DNA of 5,090 nt from Bacteroidales bacterium UBA3388. GTDB lineage: Bacteria > Bacteroidota > Bacteroidia > Bacteroidales > P3. A program made the translations under genes and the position numbers. Below, one piece after another: positions 1 through 5,090 of the stretch. Every line of letters begins with the position of its first letter. The stretch's first letter is position 1. The notes below the pieces were generated by a model that saw only the letters and a program-made list of their open reading frames with translations, made no database searches and was not told where the DNA came from. The DNA is taken from positions 1-5,090 of the forward strand of contig DEPQ01000018.1 of the NCBI GenBank assembly GCA_002358855.1. Direction: 5' to 3'.

Positions 1-687
1 ACAAAAATAGTCAGCGGTTCAGGGGATGAAACCATTAAGATATGGGACGCAAACACAGGAGAATGCCTTCAAACCTTGGAGGGACATTCAGGAAGTGTCT
101 TATCCGTAGCCTATAGTCCCAATGGCACAAAAATTGTCAGCGGTTTAGGGAATAGACACATTAAGATATGGGATGCAAACACAGGAGAATGCCTTAAAAC
201 CTTGGAGGAACATTTAAAAAATGTCGAATCAGTAGCATATAGTCCCGATGGCAAAAAAATTGTCAGCGGTTCATGGGATAGAAAAATTAAGATATGGGAT
301 GCAAACACAGGACAATGCCTTAAAACCTTGGAGGGACATTTAGATAGAGTCTCTTCCGTAGCATATAGTCCCAATGGCAAAAGAATAATCAGCGGTTCAA
401 TTGATAAAACCTTTAAGATATGGGATGCAAACACAGGACAATGCCTTGCAACCTATGGTGCAGGTGGGGGTCGTGTCACTTCCGTAGCATATAGTCCCGA
501 TGGCAAAAAAATTATCTGCGGTTCAGATGATAATACCTTTGTGATATGGGATGCAAACAAAGAAGAATTTCGTCAAACCTTGACGGGACATTCAGGATAT
601 GTCAGTTCCGTAGCATTTAGTCCCGATGGCACAAAAATAGTCAGCGGTTCAAATGATAAAAAAATTAAGATATGGGGAGAGGAATAG
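1..687 (+). CDS. WD40 repeat beta-propeller protein, C-terminal part (5' end outside window)
   Basis: The reading frame is open from base 1 to the TAG at 685-687, giving 228 residues of a longer protein. The TTG at 76 is not a credible start, because the upstream codons already encode the same repeat. The window shows the end of one blade and five further 42-residue WD40 blades. Each has the SVAYSPDGKKIVSGS core, the buried Asp of the SxD turn and a final IWD. The last blade ends IWGEE, as expected where the ring is closed by a strand from the first blade. The fourth full blade is the most divergent, with GGGRV in place of HxxxV and WDANKEEF in place of WDANTGQC. WD40 propellers are binding platforms, in bacteria often joined to NACHT, kinase, protease or TIR domains. 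Any such N-terminal domain would be off the left edge. No signal peptide or membrane segment is visible. The fold is near certain; the function is unknown. Confidence 0.95.
   Translation, partial: TKIVSGSGDETIKIWDANTGECLQTLEGHSGSVLSVAYSPNGTKIVSGLGNRHIKIWDANTGECLKTLEEHLKNVESVAYSPDGKKIVSGSWDRKIKIWDANTGQCLKTLEGHLDRVSSVAYSPNGKRIISGSIDKTFKIWDANTGQCLATYGAGGGRVTSVAYSPDGKKIICGSDDNTFVIWDANKEEFRQTLTGHSGYVSSVAFSPDGTKIVSGSNDKKIKIWGEE
10..684 (+). repeat. Tandem 126-bp coding repeats (WD40 units), five full copies plus a partial sixth
   Basis: The codon pair for V/I-S/C (gtcagc or a variant) recurs at 10, 136, 262, 388, 514 and 640, a spacing of exactly 126 bp each time, with no indel. The sixth unit stops at the end of the gene. 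By hand count, units 136-261 and 262-387 differ at 18 of 126 bases, about 86% identity. Framework blocks such as AAGATATGGGATGCAAAC are nearly identical at the DNA level, including third codon positions. This suggests recent duplication or gene conversion among units, and copy number could vary between strains. Confidence 0.95.
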
Positions 688-718
688 GATTTTAATAATT
701 ATTAAAAATAAATTAAAT

Positions 719-946
719 ATGAATAATATGTGTAGGTATTTGACTACAAATAGAAGACAAGATGATGGTTCAATCTCAGCAAAATGTTCAATAAAAGATA
801 TAGAAAATAATACTGAACAAACACAAGAGATTATGGCTGCCTATAATAAGGCGACTAAAACTAATAAAGCCCTTCCTAATAATGAGTGCCAATTTTATTA
901 CTTAGGAATAACGGATAAATGTCCTGGTAATCCTCCTAATGAATAA
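719..946 (+). CDS. Small four-cysteine protein of unknown function
   Basis: This is a 75-residue frame that I do not recognise. ATG 719 is preferred because it lies 31 bp after the WD40 stop. The same frame opens earlier, at 653, but that start would lie inside the WD40 coding region and would translate A/T-rich spacer. ATG 728 (MCRYLTTNRR) is an equally plausible start, and neither has a Shine-Dalgarno sequence. Counting from 719, cysteines are at 5, 23, 57 and 68, in the contexts MCRYL, AKCSI, NECQF and DKCPG. Four spaced cysteines in so short a protein could bind a metal or form disulfides, but no known motif is clear. There is no signal peptide or membrane segment. The protein is polar and rich in Asn, Thr and Lys. 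It shares a strand and a terminator with the WD40 gene, so co-transcription is likely. Its composition and ordered cysteines favour a real gene, but homology is untested. Confidence 0.6.
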   Translation: MNNMCRYLTTNRRQDDGSISAKCSIKDIENNTEQTQEIMAAYNKATKTNKALPNNECQFYYLGITDKCPGNPPNE

Positions 947-963
947 TAATCTTAATTCAAAAG

Positions 964-1017
964 AAAAACGCTCGTGAGTCTTTGAAATATTTTGGCAAAC
1001 GAGCGTTTTATTTTTTT
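964..1017 (+). terminator. Intrinsic terminator after the WD40/small-protein unit
   Basis: AAAACGCTCG (965-974) pairs with CGAGCGTTTT (1000-1009) in a 10-bp stem around a 25-nt loop. It is followed by A and seven T residues (1011-1017). Inside the loop, TTTG (981-984) can pair with CAAA (996-999). The stem begins 18 bp after the small gene's stop codon. The A-rich left flank would also give a U-rich tract on the minus strand, but no minus-strand gene ends here. Confidence 0.85.
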
Positions 1018-1027
1018 ATTTCTTTGA
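1005..1027 (+). repeat. 23-nt A/T-rich sequence, copy 1 (upstream of purH)
   Basis: These 23 bases, which include TTATTTCTTTGA at 1016-1027, recur exactly on the opposite strand at 4898-4920, upstream of the glycosyltransferase gene. This copy starts in the right arm and T-tract of the preceding terminator and lies 52 bp before the purH -7 element. Low complexity raises the chance of coincidence. Confidence 0.5.
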
Positions 1028-1078
1028 TTTTTTTAATTTTTTCTTTGCTTTATTTTTCTATTTCTTAGAGTTATTTCT

Positions 1079-1086
1079 TAACTTTG
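1079..1086 (+). promoter_or_regulatory. Bacteroidota-type -7 promoter element for purH
   Basis: TAACTTTG matches the TAnnTTTG -7 consensus of the Bacteroidota primary sigma factor. It is followed by CAGAC, which puts the transcription start near 1092 and gives a leader of about 30 nt before the purH ATG. No clear TTG or TTTG -33 element lies at the usual spacing. No purine riboswitch or other structured leader is visible. Confidence 0.65.
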
Positions 1087-1122
1087 CAGACTTAAATAGT
1101 TTGTAATAAAAATCAATTAGTG

Positions 1123-2640
1123 ATGAAACAGATAAAGGGAGCTTTAATTTCGGTCTTTTATAAAGATGGCTTAGATGAAATAGTAAAAAAGTTAGATTCG
1201 CTTGGTGTAGAGATTTATTCAACAGGTGGAACTTATGATTACATAGTTAATTTGGGTATAAAAGCAAAAACAGTTGAAGGTTTAACTTCTTATCCTTCTA
1301 TTCTTGGAGGTAGAGTTAAGACTTTACACCCAAAGGTCTTTGGTGGAATACTTTCAAGACGCGATAACGAAACAGATATTCAACAAGTACAAGAATATGA
1401 TATTCCAAATATAGATTTAGTCATTGTGGATTTATATCCTTTCAAGAAAACAGTTGCAAGTAACGCTCCTGAACAAGACATAATCGAAAAGATAGACATA
1501 GGAGGTATTTCTTTAATTCGTGCAGCGGCTAAAAACTTTAAAGATGTTGTGATTGTGCCTTCTGTAAACCATTATGCAGAATTGTTAGACATTCTAAACA
1601 AAAACAATGGCTTTACTACATTGGAAGAAAGAAGACGTTTTGCAACATACGCCTTTATGGAAAGTTCTGATTACGACACTGCAATTTTCAATTACTTCAA
1701 CAGAGAAACTAATCTTACTGCATTCAAGGAAAGTTACAATGAAGCAAAGGTTCTTCGCTATGGAGAAAATCCTCATCAAAAAGGAATGTTCTTTGGAGAT
1801 TTAGATTCGTTTGTAGAACAACTTCACGGAAAAGAAATTTCCTATAACAATATTGGAGATATTGACGCTGCATGCAGATTGATTGATGATTTTGAGGACA
1901 CAACCTTCGCTATAATCAAGCACAACAATGCTTGCGGAATTGCAACACGTCCTACATTGAAAGAAGCCTACGTTGCAGCTTTAGCATGCGATAATGTATC
2001 GGCTTTTGGTGGCGTTCTGGTTTGCAATCGTCCTATTGACAAAGAAACTGCCGAAGAAATGAATAGTTTATTTATGGAAATATGTATCGCTCCTGACTAT
2101 TCAGCTGAGGCATTAGAGATATTGAAATGTAAAAAGAATAGAATACTTCTTAAACGTAAAGAAACAGTAGCAAATCCTTTACAATTCCGTTCTGCTTTAA
2201 ATGGAGTTTTGGTTCAAGAGCAAGACAACAAAACCGAAAAAGTAGAAGAATTATCTTCAATCACATCAACTCCTTTAACAGATAAACAAAAAGAAGATTT
2301 AATCTTTGCAAACAAGATTGTGAAACATACAAAATCAAATGCAATTGTACTTGCAAAAGATTTACAACTTTGTGCGAGTGGAACAGGTCAAACATCAAGA
2401 GTTGATGCTTTACGACAAGCAATTGAAAAAGCAAAGAGTTTCAACTTCGATTTGCAAGGAGCAGTAATGGCATCTGATGCTTTCTTCCCATTTCCTGACT
2501 GTGTAGAAATTGCAGACAAAGAAGGAATAAAAGCAGTTATTCAACCAGGCGGTAGTGTTAATGATCAAAAAACTATAGACTATTGTCAAGAAAACGCAAT
2601 AGCTATGGCAATAACAGGATTCAGACACTTCAAACACTAA
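1123..2640 (+). CDS. purH: Bifunctional AICAR transformylase / IMP cyclohydrolase
   Basis: PurH carries out the last two steps of de novo purine synthesis in the cytosol. It formylates AICAR with 10-formyl-tetrahydrofolate to FAICAR, then cyclises FAICAR to IMP. The ATG at 1123 gives 505 residues, a normal length for Bacteroidota; the in-frame GTG just before it (1120) is less likely. Residues 1-140 form the IMP cyclohydrolase domain, with STGGT (33-37), ILGGRVKTLHPK (60-71) and GGISLIRAAAKN (127-138). The remainder is the transformylase domain, with RYGENPHQ (212-219), the catalytic Lys266-His267 pair in KHNNACG, SDAFFPFPD (451-459) and QPGGS (474-478). The protein ends in RHFKH, typical of the family. 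No key residue is missing. A -7 promoter element lies 37 bp upstream, and mreB follows after 70 bp without a terminator, an arrangement common in Bacteroidota. No Shine-Dalgarno sequence is seen, as is normal for this phylum. Confidence 0.98.
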   Translation: MKQIKGALISVFYKDGLDEIVKKLDSLGVEIYSTGGTYDYIVNLGIKAKTVEGLTSYPSILGGRVKTLHPKVFGGILSRRDNETDIQQVQEYDIPNIDLVIVDLYPFKKTVASNAPEQDIIEKIDIGGISLIRAAAKNFKDVVIVPSVNHYAELLDILNKNNGFTTLEERRRFATYAFMESSDYDTAIFNYFNRETNLTAFKESYNEAKVLRYGENPHQKGMFFGDLDSFVEQLHGKEISYNNIGDIDAACRLIDDFEDTTFAIIKHNNACGIATRPTLKEAYVAALACDNVSAFGGVLVCNRPIDKETAEEMNSLFMEICIAPDYSAEALEILKCKKNRILLKRKETVANPLQFRSALNGVLVQEQDNKTEKVEELSSITSTPLTDKQKEDLIFANKIVKHTKSNAIVLAKDLQLCASGTGQTSRVDALRQAIEKAKSFNFDLQGAVMASDAFFPFPDCVEIADKEGIKAVIQPGGSVNDQKTIDYCQENAIAMAITGFRHFKH

Positions 2641-2670
2641 AAAAGTCATGGAGTTTTGAAACTCTAAGAA

Positions 2671-2690
2671 TAAAAGAACGTAAAAGAACG
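2671..2690 (+). repeat. Tandem 10-bp repeat in the purH-mreB spacer
   Basis: TAAAAGAACG occurs twice in immediate succession (2671-2680 and 2681-2690). The related CAAAACAAG follows at 2691. The repeat lies 20 bp before the mreB ATG, in what is probably untranslated RNA between two co-transcribed genes. No function can be assigned; slippage could change its copy number. Confidence 0.7.
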
Positions 2691-2710
2691 CAAAACAAGA
2701 AATTAGATAA

Positions 2711-3733
2711 ATGGGATTATTTTCTTTTTTGACCAAAGAGGTCGCAATAGACTTAGGAACTGCTAATTCGATTGTAATTTGCAACGATAAAGTTGTTGTA
2801 GATGAGCCATCGATTGTAGCGGTTGATCAAACCACCAAAAAAATCATAGCAGTTGGGAAACGTGCTATGCAAATGGACGGTAAGACACACGAAAACATCA
2901 AAACCATAAGACCATTGAGAGATGGAGTGATTGCAGATTTTGATATGGCTAACGATATGATTAGAGAACTTATCAAAATGATGAATCTAAGAAAAACAAT
3001 CGTTCCTCCATCACTTAGAATGGTTATTTGTATTCCTTCGGGCATTACAAACGTAGAAGAAAGAGCCGTTAGAGATGCAGCAGAGCAAGCAGGAGCAAAA
3101 GATGTTCGTCTTATTCACGAGCCAATGGCTGCCGCAATCGGTATAGGTATTGATGTATTGGAGCCAGAGGGCAATATGATTATTGATATAGGAGGCGGAA
3201 CAAGCGAAATTGCAGTTATAGCCTTAGGAGGTATTGTTTGTAATAAATCAATCCGTATAGCAGGAGACGAATTCAATAGAGACATTGTGGAATACATGAG
3301 AAAACAACACAATATCCATATTGGAGAACGTATGGCTGAAAGAATAAAGAAAGCAGTCGGTGCAGCAATTCCAGATTTAGAAAATCCACCTGATGATTTC
3401 GCTGTTCAAGGACGAGATGTCTTGACAGGAATTCCAAAAGAGCTTTCTGTAAACTACAAAGAGATTGCTCACGCTTTGGATAAGAGCATCGCAAAGGTAG
3501 AAAGTGCAGTTTTGGAAGCCTTAGCAATGACTCCACCAGAATTAGCCTCTGATATATATCACACAGGTATATATCTTGCAGGAGGAGGTGCTTTATTGAA
3601 AGGCTTAGACGTGAGATTACAAAACAAAACAAAACTTTCTGTTCACGTAGCCGAAGACCCGCTAAGAGCAGTCGCAAGAGGAACAGGCATGGCCTTAAAA
3701 CATTGGGACGAATACACATTCTTAATAAAATAA
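2711..3733 (+). CDS. mreB: Rod shape-determining actin-like protein MreB
   Basis: MreB polymerises under the inner membrane and directs the elongation machinery that inserts lateral-wall peptidoglycan. The 340-residue product is a normal full length. The N-terminus MGLFSFL is a short hydrophobic stretch of the kind that anchors MreB filaments to the membrane. The actin/Hsp70 ATPase motifs are all present: phosphate-1 DLGTANS (14-20), the HEPMAAAIG segment with the catalytic Glu (E137), phosphate-2 DIGGGTSE (159-166) and the adenosine motif LAGGGALLKGL (289-299). The ATG at 2711 is the only sensible start, since it lies directly before the conserved N-terminus. The gene follows purH by 70 bp. 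No TAnnTTTG element is seen in the spacer, so purH read-through is the likely source of transcript. An intrinsic terminator begins 5 bp after the stop. The usual downstream partners mreC and mreD are not present here, although the protein itself shows no sign of decay. Confidence 0.98.
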   Translation: MGLFSFLTKEVAIDLGTANSIVICNDKVVVDEPSIVAVDQTTKKIIAVGKRAMQMDGKTHENIKTIRPLRDGVIADFDMANDMIRELIKMMNLRKTIVPPSLRMVICIPSGITNVEERAVRDAAEQAGAKDVRLIHEPMAAAIGIGIDVLEPEGNMIIDIGGGTSEIAVIALGGIVCNKSIRIAGDEFNRDIVEYMRKQHNIHIGERMAERIKKAVGAAIPDLENPPDDFAVQGRDVLTGIPKELSVNYKEIAHALDKSIAKVESAVLEALAMTPPELASDIYHTGIYLAGGGALLKGLDVRLQNKTKLSVHVAEDPLRAVARGTGMALKHWDEYTFLIK

Positions 3734-3737
3734 AAAC

Positions 3738-3769
3738 AAAAAGCGTTGAAAAATTTCAACGCTTTTTTT
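3738..3769. terminator. Bidirectional intrinsic terminator between mreB and the glycosyltransferase gene
   Basis: GCGTTGAA (3743-3750) pairs with TTCAACGC (3755-3762) around a 4-nt loop. An A-run (3738-3742) and a T-run (3763-3769) flank the stem and can extend it. Read on either strand, the hairpin is followed by a U-tract, so it can end both mreB (stop at 3733) and the convergent minus-strand gene (stop at 3777). Confidence 0.92.
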
Positions 3770-3776
3770 GTATGAT

Positions 3777-4820
3777 TTATGCGAAAGATTTTAGCAATCG
3801 CTTAATAAAAAATGGTATTCTTTTGTTTGCAAACGTCCAAACAATCATTGGTATAAACAACGCCAAAAATCTATCTACTAAGAAACATGATTTATTACTT
3901 AGTGCATTGAAAATAATTTTTGATTTCCAATTTTGAGATACCAACACTTTAACAAAATCATTATTTTCATTGATATGATTTTTCACGATCTCTAATTTCT
4001 CTTTTCTTTCTTTGGATTTATGATAGCAAGCATAAATTGAAAGTACCAAAAGTTTAAGATGAACAACTAACCATTGGTATTTAAAGCGTGAGGAGAAAGA
4101 TTTTTTTAAGTTGATTTCTATTTCAAGAAAATTTATCATTTCTTTCTCAAAATCTTTCATAAATTTTGAGGGATTAAAGTTGTTTACATAGTTATAAGGA
4201 AAAGTTTTTTCGTTGTATATCACTCGATTTATAAAAGCGGCATATTGCATTGTAAAGAGTTTATCTCCTCCATAAAATACGTTTTCATTGTATCGAATAT
4301 CATTTTCTATCAATCGCTTTCTTAAAAACAACTTTCCCCAAGTTGTTCCATTATTTGAGAGTAATTGAAGCATAGTTTCATTGGTTTCTCCTGAGGCATA
4401 AATATTGTATTGTAGCTTTAAAGAATCTATACTAAAACCTTCTTTCACCCCAACTACATAGAAAGTATCTTCTCGTAACGCTTCCTTTTGCATAAACGAA
4501 GAAAGATAGTTGGAATCTACAAAATCATCTTGGTCAATAAAGGTAATCCATTTTCCTTCTGCCCTATCTACTCCATAATTTCTTGCACTTGATTCCCCAC
4601 CATTAGTTTTTGAATAAATTTTTACATTAGAAAATTTAGCATATTCTTTATTTAGGATTTCAAGACTATTATCTTTGCTGCCGTCATTAACTATTATTAA
4701 TTCAAAATCCTTGAAATCTTGTGCTAACATACTATCAACACAAAGTCGAATAGTGTCTTTACCATTGTAAACAGGTAGAACAACCGATATAAGTGGAGTT
4801 TGATTATTTGTTTTTCTCAT
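3777..4820 (-). CDS. Family 2 glycosyltransferase (GT-A fold)
   Basis: The 347-residue product probably moves a sugar from a nucleotide-sugar donor to a growing surface glycan such as capsule, O-antigen or exopolysaccharide, on the cytoplasmic side of the membrane. The GT-A catalytic domain spans about residues 10-115. It contains the opening strand ISVVLPVYNG (11-20), LIIVNDGSKDNS (41-52), NGGESSARNYG (73-83) and the metal- and nucleotide-binding DxD-type motif IDQDD (95-99). Residues from about 120 on are less conserved and should hold acceptor specificity. A hydrophobic stretch (318-331) and a basic tail (KR and KRLLK) suggest peripheral membrane contact. The start ATG follows an A/T-rich leader without a Shine-Dalgarno sequence, and a -7 element lies about 35 bp upstream. 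The gene stands alone: it converges on mreB, and a tRNA gene lies upstream, so no polysaccharide cluster is visible to name donor or acceptor. The class is secure; the substrate is unknown. Confidence 0.93.
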   Translation of the reverse strand: MRKTNNQTPLISVVLPVYNGKDTIRLCVDSMLAQDFKDFELIIVNDGSKDNSLEILNKEYAKFSNVKIYSKTNGGESSARNYGVDRAEGKWITFIDQDDFVDSNYLSSFMQKEALREDTFYVVGVKEGFSIDSLKLQYNIYASGETNETMLQLLSNNGTTWGKLFLRKRLIENDIRYNENVFYGGDKLFTMQYAAFINRVIYNEKTFPYNYVNNFNPSKFMKDFEKEMINFLEIEINLKKSFSSRFKYQWLVVHLKLLVLSIYACYHKSKERKEKLEIVKNHINENNDFVKVLVSQNWKSKIIFNALSNKSCFLVDRFLALFIPMIVWTFANKRIPFFIKRLLKSFA

Positions 4821-4854
4821 TATTTTTAGTCTATTCTTAAAAAATAACCATCTG

Positions 4855-4862
4855 CAAAAGTA
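4855..4862 (-). promoter_or_regulatory. Bacteroidota-type -7 promoter element for the glycosyltransferase gene
   Basis: On the minus strand this reads TACTTTTG, matching TAnnTTTG, and is followed by CAGA exactly as at the purH promoter. The predicted transcription start is near 4850, giving a leader of about 30 nt. No clear -33 TTG is found at the usual distance. Confidence 0.6.
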
Positions 4863-4897
4863 AGAAAAAAAATAACTCTTTGAAATAATTTTTTAAT

Positions 4898-4920
4898 TCA
4901 AAGAAATAAAAAAATAAAAC
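4898..4920 (-). repeat. 23-nt A/T-rich sequence, copy 2 (upstream of the glycosyltransferase gene)
   Basis: On the minus strand this is identical to 1005-1027 on the plus strand. It lies 35 bp before the -7 element of the glycosyltransferase gene. The 12-nt core TTATTTCTTTGA also occurs once more on the minus strand, at 4940-4951. Confidence 0.5.
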
Positions 4921-4959
4921 AGCGTTTTAGAAAAATAAATCAAAGAAATAATTTCTTAA

Positions 4960-4995
4960 AACAAAAAAAGAGTTTCCGAATACTTGGAAACTCTT
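4960..4995 (-). terminator. Intrinsic terminator of the tRNA-Leu gene
   Basis: Read on the minus strand, AAGAGTTTCC (4995-4986) pairs with GGAAACTCTT (4977-4968) in a perfect 10-bp stem around an 8-nt loop. A U-rich tract follows (T-run from 4969 down to 4963, then GTTTT). It begins 13 nt after the 3' end of the tRNA. On the plus strand the stem is followed only by CTTTCTTTC, so termination is directed at the tRNA transcript. Confidence 0.88.
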
Positions 4996-5008
4996 CTTTC
5001 TTTCGCTG

Positions 5009-5090
5009 TGCGGGCGAAGGGACTCGAACCCCCACGCCTCTCGGCACTAGATCCTAAGTCTAGCGCGGCTACCAATTACGCCACGCCCGC
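5009..5090 (-). tRNA. tRNA-Leu, anticodon UAG
   Basis: The minus strand folds as a complete class II tRNA of 82 nt. The acceptor stem is GCGGGCG (5090-5084) with CGCCCGC (5016-5010), and the discriminator base is A (5009). The D arm is GCG...CGC with the AATTGGTAG loop. The anticodon stem CTAGA/TCTAG encloses CTTAGGA, giving anticodon TAG (complement of 5054-5056), which reads CUA and other CUN leucine codons. A long variable arm, TGCCGAGAGGCGT, is typical of tRNA-Leu. The T arm carries GGTTCGAGTCC. CCA is not encoded: CAG follows the discriminator base, so CCA must be added after transcription. The first base of the tRNA is the last base of the window, so its promoter is not seen. Confidence 0.96.

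Noticed and set aside
10..684. Regular repeats as a possible CRISPR array
   Set aside because: The period of 126 bp is in frame, the whole unit is coding, and the translation is a WD40 blade with no spacer-like unique segments.
653..718. Longer start at 653 for the small four-cysteine protein
   Set aside because: It would begin inside the WD40 coding region and add 22 residues translated from the WD40 end and an A/T-rich spacer. ATG 719 or 728 gives a cleaner gene.
2651..2664. Hairpin GAGTT/AACTC after purH as a terminator
   Set aside because: The stem is only 5 bp and no T-tract follows, so read-through into mreB is expected.
2410..2784. 124-residue minus-strand frame across the purH-mreB junction
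   Set aside because: It is antisense to the conserved end of purH and start of mreB, and the protein has no motif.
3273..3719. 148-residue minus-strand frame opposite mreB
   Set aside because: It is fully antisense to a well-conserved gene, has no recognisable domain and a leucine/arginine-rich composition typical of a shadow frame.
3703..3936. 77-residue plus-strand frame crossing the end of mreB
   Set aside because: It runs through the bidirectional terminator and then antisense to the end of the glycosyltransferase gene, with no family features.
4908..4929. Minus-strand TAAAAC/GTTTTA hairpin followed by seven T as a second terminator
   Set aside because: The stem has six pairs with a single G-C pair and a 3-nt loop, too weak to claim. 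The strong tRNA terminator lies just upstream.
4821..4959. Possible small RNA or riboswitch between the glycosyltransferase gene and the tRNA
   Set aside because: The region is almost pure A/T. Beyond the -7 element and short repeats, no stable fold or conserved leader is visible.

Overview
The window looks like chromosomal DNA of an AT-rich member of the Bacteroidota, probably Bacteroidales. Three things point there. The PurH and MreB proteins read like Bacteroidales versions and sit in the purH-mreB order often seen in that group. Two genes have a TAnnTTTG -7 promoter element. Start codons lack Shine-Dalgarno sequences and lie behind A/T-rich leaders. The genus cannot be told from the sequence alone.

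Left part (1-1017): the window opens inside a WD40 beta-propeller gene and holds its last five full blades plus part of an earlier one. It is built from DNA units of exactly 126 bp (42 aa). A 75-aa four-cysteine protein of unknown function follows 31 bp later on the same strand, and a strong intrinsic terminator closes the pair. The 5' part of the WD40 gene, where any effector domain would lie, is outside the window.

Middle part (1079-3769): a -7 promoter element precedes purH, which encodes the bifunctional enzyme for the last two steps of IMP synthesis. mreB, the actin-like cell-shape protein, follows 70 bp later with no recognisable promoter of its own, so the two are probably co-transcribed. 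A hairpin directly after mreB ends the unit. The mreC and mreD genes that usually follow are absent here.

Right part (3777-5090): a family 2 glycosyltransferase gene runs on the minus strand, convergent with mreB, and shares its bidirectional terminator. Its own -7 element lies just upstream. After about 110 bp of A/T-rich DNA come the terminator and gene of a tRNA-Leu (UAG), also on the minus strand, whose first base is the last base of the window.

The most interesting part is the propeller gene. Neighbouring DNA units keep the same codons in the structural framework, yet almost every codon that differs changes the amino acid, and most changes cluster in two patches of the repeat. This resembles the rapidly diversifying WD40 recognition domains of fungal and bacterial self/non-self or defence proteins. 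The rest of the window is mostly housekeeping.
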